A stretch of DNA of 64,000 nucleotides, from NCBI RefSeq assembly GCF_014596475.1, contig NZ_MECJ01000029.1:620001-684000 (forward strand), read 5' to 3'. The position numbers and the translations under genes were made by a program. The notes under the pieces are model-generated. The model ran no database searches, was not told the origin of the DNA, and worked only from the letters and a program-made list of their open reading frames with translations. The stretch comes from Streptomyces sp. CBMA152. Its GTDB lineage: Bacteria; Actinomycetota; Actinomycetes; Streptomycetales; Streptomycetaceae. This document shows, in pieces, positions 25,503 through 33,474 of this stretch (within the stretch, counting starts at the first letter, position 1; each line of letters opens with the position of its first letter).

Positions 25503-26273
25503 TCACCGCACCCGGAAGTCACGCCTCCGCCCCCCGAACAACTCCGCCTGCCGCTGAGGGGGCAGATTGCCAAGGGCGACCAGGTGGGGGGCGTGGGCGA
25601 AGGCCTGGGTGCGGGCGGGCTCGTGGGCGGACCACAGGGCGCGGACCGTGCCCTGGACCGCCTCGGTCGGGTATCCCGCGATGACCTCCGCACACCGCAC
25701 CGCCGCCGCCAGCTCCTCCCCGGGCGGCGTCACCTCGCTGACCAGCCCCGTCTCGTACGCCCGTCGCGCCGAGACCCGCTCGGCCGTGCCCATCAGGGCG
25801 AGCCGGGCCGCCTCGCCTGGGGGCATGCGCAACGCCAGATAGATCGACTCGTACGCGCTGACCATCCCGTACGTCGTATGCGGGTCGAAGAACGTCGCGT
25901 CCTCGGCGGCGATCACGAACTCCGCCTCGCCCAGCAGGTAGAACGCTCCACCGCACGCCATCCCGCGCACGGCCGCGATCACCGGTTTCCAGAGGTCGTT
26001 CGCCTTCGGTCCGACGGTGAGCAGGGGGTCGTCGATCGCGTACGGGGACGACGGCTGGGGGACGACGGCCGAGCGGTCGATGCCGGTGCAGAAGGCCTTC
26101 TCGCCCGCACCCGTGAGGACGATCGCCCGTACCTCGTCGTCGTAACGGAACTCCCGCCAGGTTGCGGCCAGTTCGGCGGCGGTCGCGAGGTCGATGGCGT
26201 TGTGCTTCTCGGGGCGGTCGAGGGTGACGACCGCGACGCCGGACTCCTTGTCCCGCTCGATGCGGAGTGTCAT
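25503..26273 (-). CDS. Enoyl-CoA hydratase/isomerase family protein (second copy)
   Basis: 256 residues with the crotonase fold. The oxyanion-hole segments are KAFCTGIDRSA and VRGMACGGAFYLLGEAEFVI. FFDPHTTYGMVSAYESIYLA replaces the usual Glu-rich catalytic stretch, so hydration may not be its reaction; hydrolytic or ring-opening crotonases also occur in steroid pathways. ATG 26273 overlaps the DUF35 stop (ATGA), making a coupled three-gene operon with the DUF35 and thiolase-like genes. It presumably prepares the substrate for, or handles the product of, the adjacent aldolase. The assignment to a precise reaction is not possible. Confidence 0.85.
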   Translation of the reverse strand: MTLRIERDKESGVAVVTLDRPEKHNAIDLATAAELAATWREFRYDDEVRAIVLTGAGEKAFCTGIDRSAVVPQPSSPYAIDDPLLTVGPKANDLWKPVIAAVRGMACGGAFYLLGEAEFVIAAEDATFFDPHTTYGMVSAYESIYLALRMPPGEAARLALMGTAERVSARRAYETGLVSEVTPPGEELAAAVRCAEVIAGYPTEAVQGTVRALWSAHEPARTQAFAHAPHLVALGNLPPQRQAELFGGRRRDFRVR

Positions 26274-26725
26274 GAGCGCTCCAGGAGCCAGCGCGGCACG
26301 GTGACGCCGTCGGTCTCGGTGAACGCGACCTGCACGCGCGCGCCGATCCGCAGCCGCGCCGGGTCCACCGAGTCCAGCGGCGCGTCCGCCGACGCCACCA
26401 CATTGCCGACGAGCCGGATCAGCGGGTCCTCGGCGAGTTCGACGACGACAGCGTTGTACGGGGCCTGGGCGGCGTAGGCGGGCAGGAGGGGCGGATGGGG
26501 CAGGACGTACGACCAGATGCGGCCGCGTCCCGACATCCTGCGCCACTCGCTGTCGAACGACCGGCAGTGCGGGCAGCACGGCCGGGGCGGGAAGCGCAGC
26601 CGCCCGCAGTCGGGGTTCGCGCAGGCCTGGACGCGGAGTTCGCCCCGGGCCGTGTACGTCCAGAAGGGGGCGCCGTCGTCGTCGGGGACGGGGTTCAAAA
26701 GGGGCGCGGGCAGCTGCGCTGTCAT
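26270..26725 (-). CDS. DUF35 / Zn-ribbon OB-fold protein, second copy
   Basis: 151 residues. The zinc ribbon CANPDCGRLRFPPRPCCPHC shows C-x4-C-x10-C-x2-C ligands. The OB fold has RIWSYVLPHPP and YNAVVVELAEDPLIRLVG. ATG 26725 has an AGGAG site and begins one base after the thiolase-like stop; its own stop overlaps the hydratase start. It is therefore the dedicated partner of the thiolase-like protein encoded at 26727, in an Ltp2/ChsH2-like aldolase. The first codons (MTAQLPAPLL) are encoded by DNA close to an arm of the intergenic palindromic repeat, an oddity noted separately. Confidence 0.87.
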   Translation of the reverse strand: MTAQLPAPLLNPVPDDDGAPFWTYTARGELRVQACANPDCGRLRFPPRPCCPHCRSFDSEWRRMSGRGRIWSYVLPHPPLLPAYAAQAPYNAVVVELAEDPLIRLVGNVVASADAPLDSVDPARLRIGARVQVAFTETDGVTVPRWLLERS

Positions 26726-26726
26726 C

Positions 26727-27875
26727 TCAACTCCTGAGCAGAAGGGCCGAGGTGGGCACGCCCTCACCGGCCGTGACCAGGCAGGTGGCGGCGTCGGGCA
26801 CCTGCGCGGTGGAGGTGCCGCGCAGCTGCTTCACGCCCTCGTTGATGAGGTTGAAGCCATGGACGTACGCCTCGCTGAGCCCGCCGCCGCCGGTGTTCAG
26901 CGGCAGCCGCCCGCCGATCTCCAGCGCGCCCCCCTCGGTGAACGCGGCGCCCTCGCCCCGGCCGCAGAAGCCGTAGCCCTCCAGGGAGAGCGGGATGAGC
27001 GGGGTGAAGGCGTCGTAGATCTGGGCGACGTCGACGTCCTCGGGCCCGAAGTCGGCTTGCTTCCACAGGTGCCGGGCGGCGGTCCAGGCGGGACCGGTGA
27101 GCGGGTCCTCGTTCCAGTAGTTGACCATGCCGTGGTGCTGGGCGGGCAGCCCTTGGGCGGCGGAGTGCACGTAAACGGGTCGCTGCCGACAGTCACGAGC
27201 ACGCTCGCCGGAGACGATCACGCACGCCAACGCCCCGTCGGTCTCCAGACAGTTGTCGAAGAGACAGAGCGGCTCGCTGATCCAGCGGGAGGTCATATAC
27301 ATGTCGCGGGTGAGCGGGCGTTCGTACATGATCGCGGCCGGGTTCTGGTTGGCGCGGTTGCGGCAGGCGAGGGCGACGTTGAAGAGGTGGTCGCGGGTGG
27401 CGCCGTACTCGTGCATATAGCGGCGGGCCAGCATGCCGATCTCATCGGCCGGCCTGAGCAGCCCGAAGGGGCGCGTCCACTGCGCGGGGGTGGGGAGTTG
27501 GACCGTGGTGTTCTTCCACGGCCGCGGCCCGCTGCCGCGCTTGCGCGAGCGCCAGGCGACGCCGACGTTCGCCTGCCCGGTGGCGACGGCGGCGGCGAGA
27601 TGGGCGACGGTCGCGCACGAACCGCCGCCGCCGAAGCCGACCTTGCTGAAGAAGGTGACGTCCCCGGCCCCGATCGACTTGGCGACCTCGACCTCGTCGG
27701 TCTCCTCCATGGTGTACGAGGCGAACGCGTCCACCTCGGACGGGGAGATCCCGGCGTCGTCGAGCGCGGCGAGGATGGCCCGGCAGGCCAACGTCTTCTC
27801 GGATTCGGGCAGTTGGCGGGCGAACTCCGTCTGCCCTATCCCGGCTATCGCCGTCGCGTCCTTGAGCATCGACAC
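26727..27875 (-). CDS. Thiolase-like lipid-transfer protein (Ltp-type aldolase), second copy
   Basis: 382 residues of the SCP2-thiolase fold. GFGGGGSCATVAHLAAAVAT (about 80-99) occupies the nucleophile region, with a Cys shifted relative to classical thiolases. YDAFTPLIPLSLEGYGFCG mirrors the Tyr-containing motif of the first copy. GGGGLSEAYVHGFNLINEG lacks the His-Pro pair seen there. GTG 27875 has GGAGG at ideal spacing; ATG 27869 is an alternative. It heads an operon with DUF35 and hydratase genes and is divergent from a FadD-type ligase across operator 8. It is most likely the catalytic half of a retro-aldolase. Confidence 0.86.
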   Translation of the reverse strand: MSMLKDATAIAGIGQTEFARQLPESEKTLACRAILAALDDAGISPSEVDAFASYTMEETDEVEVAKSIGAGDVTFFSKVGFGGGGSCATVAHLAAAVATGQANVGVAWRSRKRGSGPRPWKNTTVQLPTPAQWTRPFGLLRPADEIGMLARRYMHEYGATRDHLFNVALACRNRANQNPAAIMYERPLTRDMYMTSRWISEPLCLFDNCLETDGALACVIVSGERARDCRQRPVYVHSAAQGLPAQHHGMVNYWNEDPLTGPAWTAARHLWKQADFGPEDVDVAQIYDAFTPLIPLSLEGYGFCGRGEGAAFTEGGALEIGGRLPLNTGGGGLSEAYVHGFNLINEGVKQLRGTSTAQVPDAATCLVTAGEGVPTSALLLRS

Positions 27876-27948
27876 CCGCCACCTCCGCGATCGCCGTACG
27901 ACATCGCACGGCTGCTGACAGCTGACAGCGAGGAAGGCTACAGCTAAT

Positions 27949-27963
27949 CTGACGGGTAGTCAG
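27949..27963. promoter_or_regulatory. Operator site 8 (CTGACGGGTAGTCAG)
   Basis: One mismatch from the consensus. It lies between the divergent thiolase-like operon (start 27875) and the FadD-type ligase, 23 bases before the ligase ATG. Confidence 0.75.
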
Positions 27964-27986
27964 CTAGCGCGGTGGGAGGGCTTGCC

Positions 27987-29603
27987 ATGCGGGAGGACGT
28001 GGGCACGCGGGGAGACCTGGAGTGGGGCTCCGTCGGGAGGCTCGTGCGGAGCGCGGCCGAGCGGTACGGGTCGCGGGAGGCGGTCGTCGAGGGCCGCACC
28101 CGCCTGACGTACGCGGAGCTGGGCGAACGGGTCGAACGGGCGGCGGCCGCGTGCATGGCGGCGGGGGTCGAGCCTGGCGACCGGGTCGCGGTGTGGGCGC
28201 CGAACACGCTCGACTGGATCGTCAGCGCGCTGGGCGCGGTCACGGCCGGGGCGGCGCTCGTCCCGCTGAACACACGGTTCAAGGGCGCGGAGGCGGCGTA
28301 CGTACTGGCGCGCAGCCGGGCGAAGGTGCTGTTCGTGACGGGAACGTTCCTGGGGACGTCGTACGTTGCCATGTTGCGGCGTGCGGCCGCCGAGGGTGCT
28401 GGTTCCTCCGGCCCGCTGCCCGGCCTTCCGCACCTGGAGCAGGTGGTGGTGCTGGCGGAGGACGCGCCGGACGACTTCCGGGCGTGGAAGGACTTCCTGG
28501 CGGAGGGGGAGTCGGTGGGGGCGGCGGATGTGCGGTCGCGGGCGGATGGGGTTGATTCGTCGCAGCCGTCGGACATCATCTATACCTCCGGGACGACGGG
28601 GCGGCCCAAGGGGGCGGTGATCACGCATGCGCAGACGCTGCGGTGCTACGACATCTGGAGCGAGCTGGCGGGCCTGCGGGAGGGCGACCGGTATCTGATC
28701 GTCAACCCGTTCTTCCACACCTTCGGGTACAAGGCGGGGATCATCGCCTGTCTGACGCGGGGCGCGACGATGGTGCCGCAGCCGGTGTTCGACGTCGGCG
28801 CGGTCCTGGCGAACATCGCGGCCGAACGCATCTCGGTCCTGCCCGGCCCGCCCACCCTCCACCAGCAACTCCTCGACCACCCGGCGCGCGCCGCCCACGA
28901 CTTGTCGGCGCTGCGGCTTGTGGTGACCGGCGCGGCGGTCGTCCCGCTGCGCCTGGTCGAACGCCTGCGGACGGAGCTGGGCATCGAGACGGTGCTCACG
29001 GCGTACGGGCTGTCGGAGGCGAGCGGGATCGTCACGATGTGCCGCCGGGGGGACGCGGCGGAGGTGATCGCGTCGACGTCGGGCCGGGCGATCCCGGGGA
29101 CGGAGGTCCGTGTCCTGGCTTCGCCGGGTGGGCCGGGCGAGATCCAGGTACGCGGATTCAACGTCATGGGCGGGTACTTCGAGGACGAGGCGGGGACGGC
29201 GGCGGCGATGACGCCGGACGGCTGGTTGCGTACGGGGGACGTGGGCGTCCTGGACCCGTCCGGGAACCTCCGGATCACCGACCGGATCAAGGACATGTTC
29301 ATCGTCGGCGGCTTCAACGCGTACCCCGCCGAGATAGAGCAGGTGCTCGGCCTGCACCCCGGGGTGGCGGAGGTGGCGGTCGTGGGCGTCCCGGACCCCC
29401 GCCTGGGGGAGGTCGGCAAGGCATACGTGGTGCCGCGCCCCGGTTCGACGGTGACATCCGACGAGCTGATCGCCTGGGCCCGGCGGGAGCTGGCGAACTA
29501 CAAGGTCCCGAGGGAGGTGGAGTGGGTGGGGGAGCTGCCGCGCAACGCGAGCGGCAAGGTGATGAAGGGCGAGCTGAGATCCCCCACCCCACCCCTTCCC
29601 TGA
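27987..29603 (+). CDS. FadD3-like acyl-CoA synthetase (AMP-forming)
   Basis: 538 residues of the ANL superfamily. P-loop motif IIYTSGTTGRPKGAV is near residues 194-208. The A5-type block LTAYGLSEASGIVTM, hinge DRIKDMFIVGGFNAYPAEIE and catalytic Lys in NASGKVMKGEL follow in the expected order. The FNAYPAEIE stretch and overall length recall FadD3, which activates the propionate side chain of steroid ring remnants; that is suggestive only. ATG 27987 is chosen for its GGAGG seven bases upstream; an upstream GTG lacks one. Operator 8 precedes it. Its role is entry of a carboxylic acid into the CoA pathway. Confidence 0.87.
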   Translation: MREDVGTRGDLEWGSVGRLVRSAAERYGSREAVVEGRTRLTYAELGERVERAAAACMAAGVEPGDRVAVWAPNTLDWIVSALGAVTAGAALVPLNTRFKGAEAAYVLARSRAKVLFVTGTFLGTSYVAMLRRAAAEGAGSSGPLPGLPHLEQVVVLAEDAPDDFRAWKDFLAEGESVGAADVRSRADGVDSSQPSDIIYTSGTTGRPKGAVITHAQTLRCYDIWSELAGLREGDRYLIVNPFFHTFGYKAGIIACLTRGATMVPQPVFDVGAVLANIAAERISVLPGPPTLHQQLLDHPARAAHDLSALRLVVTGAAVVPLRLVERLRTELGIETVLTAYGLSEASGIVTMCRRGDAAEVIASTSGRAIPGTEVRVLASPGGPGEIQVRGFNVMGGYFEDEAGTAAAMTPDGWLRTGDVGVLDPSGNLRITDRIKDMFIVGGFNAYPAEIEQVLGLHPGVAEVAVVGVPDPRLGEVGKAYVVPRPGSTVTSDELIAWARRELANYKVPREVEWVGELPRNASGKVMKGELRSPTPPLP

Positions 29604-29733
29604 ACCCTCCGGGGGTGGGTGGGGGTTGAGGGGGGAGGTTTTCTCCGGGGCTCCGCCCCAAACCCCGGGCGGGGCTGCGCCCCTGCACCCCGGCGGTGCC
29701 TGCAGCCCTGCACCCCCTCCTCGGGACTTCGCG
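29604..29733. terminator. GC-rich hairpin cluster between convergent genes
   Basis: Short inverted GC tracts are packed between the ligase and methyltransferase stops, for example CCGGGGCTCCGCCCC and GGGCGGGGCTGCGCCC at about 29645-29690. They can fold into several alternative stems and probably terminate transcription from both sides. Confidence 0.45.
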
Positions 29734-30912
29734 TCAGCGACCGCGTGGCGACACCAGGTCAACGGGCGTGTCCAGCCACGCCCGTTCGCCGCCGTCGGCA
29801 TCCACCGTCAGCCCGAACCGTTCGAATCCGGGATGCCCCTGTTCGGCCCACCAGCGGTAGGCGGCTTCCGTTTCGTCCCACAGCTTGCGCGGGCCCGACT
29901 GGACCACCGCGTACTCAGTCGCCCCCGGCTCGTAGTCTGCGGATGCCCACGACAGGGTGTCGGTGCTGTACGTCCACAGCGTGTAGGAGCCGTCGTCGTA
30001 CCGCTCGGCACGCCAGAACGCCCCGGGCATCCGCAGCCCGATCACGAACTGTTCGAGCCAGCCGCCAATGTCGGCGGGAGAGAGCGCGGTCGTGCTCTTG
30101 GTGCCGTCCGCGGGCCATTTCCGGCCCTTGAGGTAAGCGTCGAACGGGGGGCGCTCGGTGCGCTGCTGTCGCAGGCGCATGAAGGCACTGGAGCGGGTGA
30201 ATCGGCCGCTCGCCGCGCCGTTCTCGCCGACCACCAGGCGTACGACGTGCTCGCCGCCGTACTCGGTTCCCCACGGGGCGACGATCACCCCGCCGGGGCG
30301 GGTCTGCTCGATCCATGTCCGGGGCACCTCCCCGACCGAGCAGGTGGCGATGACCCGGTCGTACGGGGCGCCGCCGACGTAGCCCGAGCGGCCGTCTCCC
30401 ACGATGACCAGAGGGGACAGACCTGCGCGCCGAAGGTTCTCCCCGGCGTCCTCGGCAACGTCTGCGTCGTACTCGATTGAGACGACGTTCGCGCCGCCCA
30501 GCCGGTGTGAGAGGAGGCCCGCGTTCCAGCCCGTGCCCGTGCCGATCTCCAGGACCCGGTGGCCGTCCCTCACGTCGAGATCAGCAAGCATCGAGAACAC
30601 CATGCGCGGCATGGAGTCGGAGCTTGTCGGCGTGGTGCCCAGTCCGTCCCCGGTGTGCCGCCCGTCGTCCCACTGCGTGGTCAGCGGGATGTCGGAGTAC
30701 ACCGCCTTGAACCACGCGTCGGGATCCTCGGCGCGGTCCACCACCGTGGTCTGTCGGGTGCCGTCCGCGATGCCCGGCCAGATGCGGTCGGGCACGAACA
30801 GCTCGCGAGGGACTGCCTCGAACGTCGGCAGCCAGTCAGAAGTCAGCGCGCCCGCTTCCCTCAGCGCAGAGGCGAGCCCCGTAGGGCCCGCCTCCTCTGT
30901 GCGTCCGTTCAC
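29734..30912 (-). CDS. PIMT-like protein methyltransferase with C-terminal extension
   Basis: 392 residues. The first 220 residues match protein-L-isoaspartate O-methyltransferases: TPTSSDSMPRMVFSMLADL, the SAM motif VLEIGTGTGWNAGLL (120-134), and YDRVIATCSVGEVPRTWIEQ. The remaining 170 residues form an extension typical of Streptomyces PIMT homologues that sit beside small peptide genes, some of which modify ribosomal peptides. GTG 30912 starts six bases after the stop of a 48-residue peptide gene and has no good ribosome site of its own, so translation is coupled to that peptide. Aspartate methylation of the peptide, possibly leading to aspartimide, is the natural hypothesis. Confidence 0.82.
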   Translation of the reverse strand: MNGRTEEAGPTGLASALREAGALTSDWLPTFEAVPRELFVPDRIWPGIADGTRQTTVVDRAEDPDAWFKAVYSDIPLTTQWDDGRHTGDGLGTTPTSSDSMPRMVFSMLADLDVRDGHRVLEIGTGTGWNAGLLSHRLGGANVVSIEYDADVAEDAGENLRRAGLSPLVIVGDGRSGYVGGAPYDRVIATCSVGEVPRTWIEQTRPGGVIVAPWGTEYGGEHVVRLVVGENGAASGRFTRSSAFMRLRQQRTERPPFDAYLKGRKWPADGTKSTTALSPADIGGWLEQFVIGLRMPGAFWRAERYDDGSYTLWTYSTDTLSWASADYEPGATEYAVVQSGPRKLWDETEAAYRWWAEQGHPGFERFGLTVDADGGERAWLDTPVDLVSPRGR

Positions 30913-30918
30913 GTGTGC

Positions 30919-31065
30919 CTACTTACCCGTCGAGGGGCCGGAGCCATCAGACGTGTTGCCGCCCTCGTCGGAGCCGCCCCCGCCGTGCTTGGCTCCGCTG
31001 TTGCTGTCGTCCTGCTGGCTTCCACCCTGACCGCTCCCGCTGCCTCCGCCGTGCTGTCCACTCAT
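30919..31065 (-). CDS. 48-residue Gly/Ser/Asp-rich peptide, candidate methyltransferase substrate
   Basis: ATG 31065 is preceded by GAAGGAG at ideal spacing, the strongest ribosome site in this island. The peptide is almost entirely Gly, Ser, Asp, Asn and Gln, with two His residues (5 and 27) and no hydrophobic residue beyond Ala25 and Pro44. Asp19-Asp20-Ser, Asn22-Ser, Asp33, Asn37-Thr and Asp40-Gly41 are the kinds of sites PIMT enzymes methylate or convert to aspartimide. It ends STGK. There is no leader-like helix and no signal peptide. It could be a ribosomal peptide precursor, a stress-protection peptide or a coupling leader for the methyltransferase. Confidence 0.6.
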   Translation of the reverse strand: MSGQHGGGSGSGQGGSQQDDSNSGAKHGGGGSDEGGNTSDGSGPSTGK

Positions 31066-31103
31066 GGGGTACTCCTTCGTAGTCGGGTTGATCATCTGTG
31101 CGA

Positions 31104-31147
31104 CCCGTCCGGCCGTCTCCGCTTCACGGTGCGTGCGACCGGACGGG
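31104..31147 (-). terminator. Hairpin downstream of the DUF7848-like gene
   Basis: CCCGTCCGG (31104-31112) pairs with CCGGACGGG (31139-31147), loop 26 bases, in the 149-base gap between the DUF7848-like stop and the small-peptide start. No gene was recognised in this gap. Confidence 0.35.
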
Positions 31148-31214
31148 CGCTTGACCCGACCCCCGGCCGGAACGGGACCACCTCGGAAGTGGGCCTCACC
31201 GGGGGCCGGGAGTC

Positions 31215-31559
31215 TCAGGGGTGGCCAGACCGCGCGTGCTCGATCTTCTCGGCGGCCTTGCTGCGCGCTTCCTTGCTGGTCGCCAGTTCCAGCTGGTTGA
31301 CCGCCAGCCGGCGCGCCTGCTCCTGGGGATTGTCGAGGACCACGCACGCCATGTCTTCCAGCTTGCGGGCAAAGATCGCATGACCCGTCTTGGCGGTGTG
31401 CGACATGATCGCGACGCTTCCGGCGTCAAGGGCGTTCGTTGCGTCCAGCTCCCAGTGGCAGCCGTCGCCGGACATACAGCGGGCCGTCATCGTCACCTCG
31501 CTGCTCGGGTGCCGCAGTACGCGGTAGACCACGCCCCGCAGCGTGCTTCTGACGCTCAT
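31215..31559 (-). CDS. DUF7848-like small protein
   Basis: 114 residues. A short basic N-terminus precedes a pair of Cys residues in ARCMSGDGCHWELDA and a His-rich helix start, IMSHTAKTGHAIF, a pattern of Streptomyces DUF7848 proteins that may bind a metal. The C-terminal half is an amphipathic, Lys/Arg/Glu-rich helix. ATG 31559 overlaps the stop of the upstream 73-residue gene (ATGA), so the two are coupled. Function unknown; such genes often occur with XRE regulators in accessory regions. Confidence 0.65.
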   Translation of the reverse strand: MSVRSTLRGVVYRVLRHPSSEVTMTARCMSGDGCHWELDATNALDAGSVAIMSHTAKTGHAIFARKLEDMACVVLDNPQEQARRLAVNQLELATSKEARSKAAEKIEHARSGHP

Positions 31560-31777
31560 CCCTGCGCCCTCCCCACAGGGCGCGTCCATACCTGCGCGCG
31601 CCACCCCTCCTCAGCGGTAGGCGGACGCAGGGCAGAAGGGGCTACGGCCCATTCGGCACCGCCGCCCGGCGGGACGAGGTACGCGCTGCCCTCGAACAGC
31701 TTGCGTACTTCTCCGATCCGGCCGTTCGTCGTGTCCACCGCGTACGCGCCCGTGGTGGGGGTCCAACCGTCGGTCAT
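31556..31777 (-). CDS. 73-residue conserved Streptomyces-type small protein
   Basis: It starts MTDGWTPTTGAYAVDT and has AYLVPPGGGAEWAVAPSALR and a basic C-terminus. It resembles short beta-rich proteins that accompany DUF7848 and XRE genes in Streptomyces accessory regions. ATG 31777 follows a weak GGCGAG. It is divergent from the XRE regulator at 31862 (84-base gap), which may control it. Function unknown. Confidence 0.6.
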   Translation of the reverse strand: MTDGWTPTTGAYAVDTTNGRIGEVRKLFEGSAYLVPPGGGAEWAVAPSALRPPTAEEGWRAQVWTRPVGRAQG

Positions 31778-31861
31778 GGGTTCTCGCCGTCCCCTCGGTA
31801 CGTCGTGGGGATGATCGTCGCGCCGGATGAACTTGGCTACTAGTGGCCCCGCGTAGGCCAG

Positions 31862-33094
31862 GTGTCGGCCAGACTGGCCCCATGGGGAAGCGGCATCGGG
31901 GCCAACATCCGGCGCGAGCGGGCACAGCGCCAATGGAGCCAGGCGCATTTGGCGCGGGAGATCTGCCGGGCCGCAGGTATCCAGGGCGAGCCGGTGGGCC
32001 GGCAAGAGGTCAGCCGATGGGAGTCGGGCAAGCGCACACCCCGTGAGTGGCTTCCGTTCATCGCTGCCGCCCTCGGGGTGTCCGTGGACGAGCTCAGGCA
32101 GTCACACACCCTCGCCGATCCTCCGTTGCCGACCCTCGCCGACTTCCTGCCGGACGATGACCCGCTGGCCCCGCTCAACACCCGTAATGGACGTCGTATC
32201 GGAATGCGACAAGTCGAGGACTTGCAACAGCGCGTGCACGGACTCAGGCTCGCCGACGACGTGATTGCCGGGGGAGACCTCGTCCGACCCGCGCTGCGGG
32301 AACTCCGGTCGGCCGTCCGCCTGTATCGCGAGGGCACCCACCCAGGTGCGGTGGGTCGTGAACTCCTGTGTCAAATCGGGGAGTTGGCGCAGATCTCCGG
32401 ATGGATTGCGAGCGATGCGGGGCAGCACGCCGAGGCGGAACGGATCTACCGGCTGGGACTCAGCGCAGCGAGGCAGGCCGAGGACCACACCTTGGCCGGG
32501 AATCTCGCCGGGTCGCTCGCCTATCAACTGAGCAACACCGGCAGGGAAGTCGAGGGCCTGGATCTGGCTCGCGCAGCGCTGGACGGGGCCGGGTCCGACC
32601 CGCCCCCAAAGGCTCGCGCGCTCTACCTCGACCGGGTGGCGTGGGCCCACACGAAAGCCGGAGGTGCCGAAAACGCGCAACACGCGATGCGGGCCCTCGG
32701 GGAAGCCGGGGTGGCACTGGCCCAGGACAGCGAGGGAGTCGAGTCCCCGGCGTGGCTGTACTGGGTGGACGCCGGTGAACTCCTGGTCATGGAATCCCGC
32801 GTCTACACCGAACTGCGCCGACCGCTGCGGGCCGTGCCACTGCTGCGCAATGTGCTGGGCCGGTACGACGCGACGCACACGCGGGAACTCGCGCTCTACC
32901 TCTCATGGCTCGCCGTGGCCTACGCCGATGCGAACGAACCCGAGGAAGCAGCGGCGACCGCCGAACGGGTCATCAGCCTGTCTGCCGACGTGGCCAGCGA
33001 GCGGACAGCGCAGCGGGTCCGGGTGGTGCTCACGCGGCTCGCCCCCTATGCCGATGTTCCAGAGGTTCGGGCGGTACTCGACAGGGCCGCATGA
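31862..33094 (+). CDS. XRE-family regulator with TPR-like C-terminal domain
   Basis: 410 residues. The N-terminal helix-turn-helix (about 12-75) reads NIRRERAQRQWSQAHLAREI and VGRQEVSRWESGKRTPREWL. The C-terminal 280 residues are helical repeats resembling tetratricopeptides (AERIYRLGLSAARQAEDHTL; YLSWLAVAYADANEPEEAA), a layout shared with peptide-sensing or ligand-sensing regulators. The only in-frame start is GTG 31862, without a visible ribosome site, so the mRNA may be leaderless. It is divergent from the small-protein/peptide/methyltransferase operon and convergent with the ENHAG peptide gene, so it may regulate either. GC at third positions looks lower than in neighbouring catabolic genes. 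Confidence 0.82.
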   Translation: MSARLAPWGSGIGANIRRERAQRQWSQAHLAREICRAAGIQGEPVGRQEVSRWESGKRTPREWLPFIAAALGVSVDELRQSHTLADPPLPTLADFLPDDDPLAPLNTRNGRRIGMRQVEDLQQRVHGLRLADDVIAGGDLVRPALRELRSAVRLYREGTHPGAVGRELLCQIGELAQISGWIASDAGQHAEAERIYRLGLSAARQAEDHTLAGNLAGSLAYQLSNTGREVEGLDLARAALDGAGSDPPPKARALYLDRVAWAHTKAGGAENAQHAMRALGEAGVALAQDSEGVESPAWLYWVDAGELLVMESRVYTELRRPLRAVPLLRNVLGRYDATHTRELALYLSWLAVAYADANEPEEAAATAERVISLSADVASERTAQRVRVVLTRLAPYADVPEVRAVLDRAA

Positions 33095-33144
33095 TGCACA
33101 AGCCCGCACCAGTCCAAGGGCATTCATTGCCCACGCAAAAAACC

Positions 33145-33177
33145 AGCGCCCCGCGGCACGTCCTGCCGCGGGGCGCT
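33145..33177. terminator. Perfect 14-bp stem terminator after the XRE gene
   Basis: AGCGCCCCGCGGCA (33145-33158) pairs with TGCCGCGGGGCGCT (33164-33177) around a five-base loop. An A-run precedes it (33137-33142). It lies 51 bases after the XRE stop and can also stop transcripts arriving from the ENHAG gene. Confidence 0.8.
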
Positions 33178-33189
33178 TGGTCCCCCGTT

Positions 33190-33219
33190 GGGGGCGCGCA
33201 TCCCCAAATGCGCGCCCCC
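33190..33219. terminator. Second perfect hairpin, 12-bp stem
   Basis: GGGGGCGCGCAT (33190-33201) pairs with ATGCGCGCCCCC (33208-33219), loop six bases. It stands 13 bases from the first hairpin, giving a double terminator between convergent genes. Confidence 0.75.
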
Positions 33220-33239
33220 GGCCTCCCCCGAGGCCCTAT

Positions 33240-33415
33240 TCCTTTGGCGTTCCCCCGTTGTCCCCCGAGCTCCCCCGTTCCCCCGAATCCCCCGTTGTCC
33301 CCCGTATCCCCCGTACGTTCCCCCCGGAGAGGACTCCCCCGTACGTTCCCCCGTACGTCCTCTCCGGTGGGGCCCCCGTACGTCCCCCGTACGTCCCCCG
33401 ATTTCCCCCGTGGAC
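33240..33415 (-). repeat. C5-run tract (G-rich on the minus strand), potential G-quadruplex array
   Basis: About 14 runs of five or six C occur on the plus strand in 175 bases, mostly separated by 4-8 bases, with CCCCCGTACGT recurring. Two more runs occur just to the left. On the minus strand these are G5 runs downstream of the ENHAG gene (stop 33475), in its presumed 3' untranslated RNA. No supported gene lies in 33095-33474. Confidence 0.7.
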
Positions 33416-33474
33416 CCTCGGCCGCGACGACCCCCCCTCCGACGTCGCCGCGGCCGACCCCCGCCTACGGGTGG

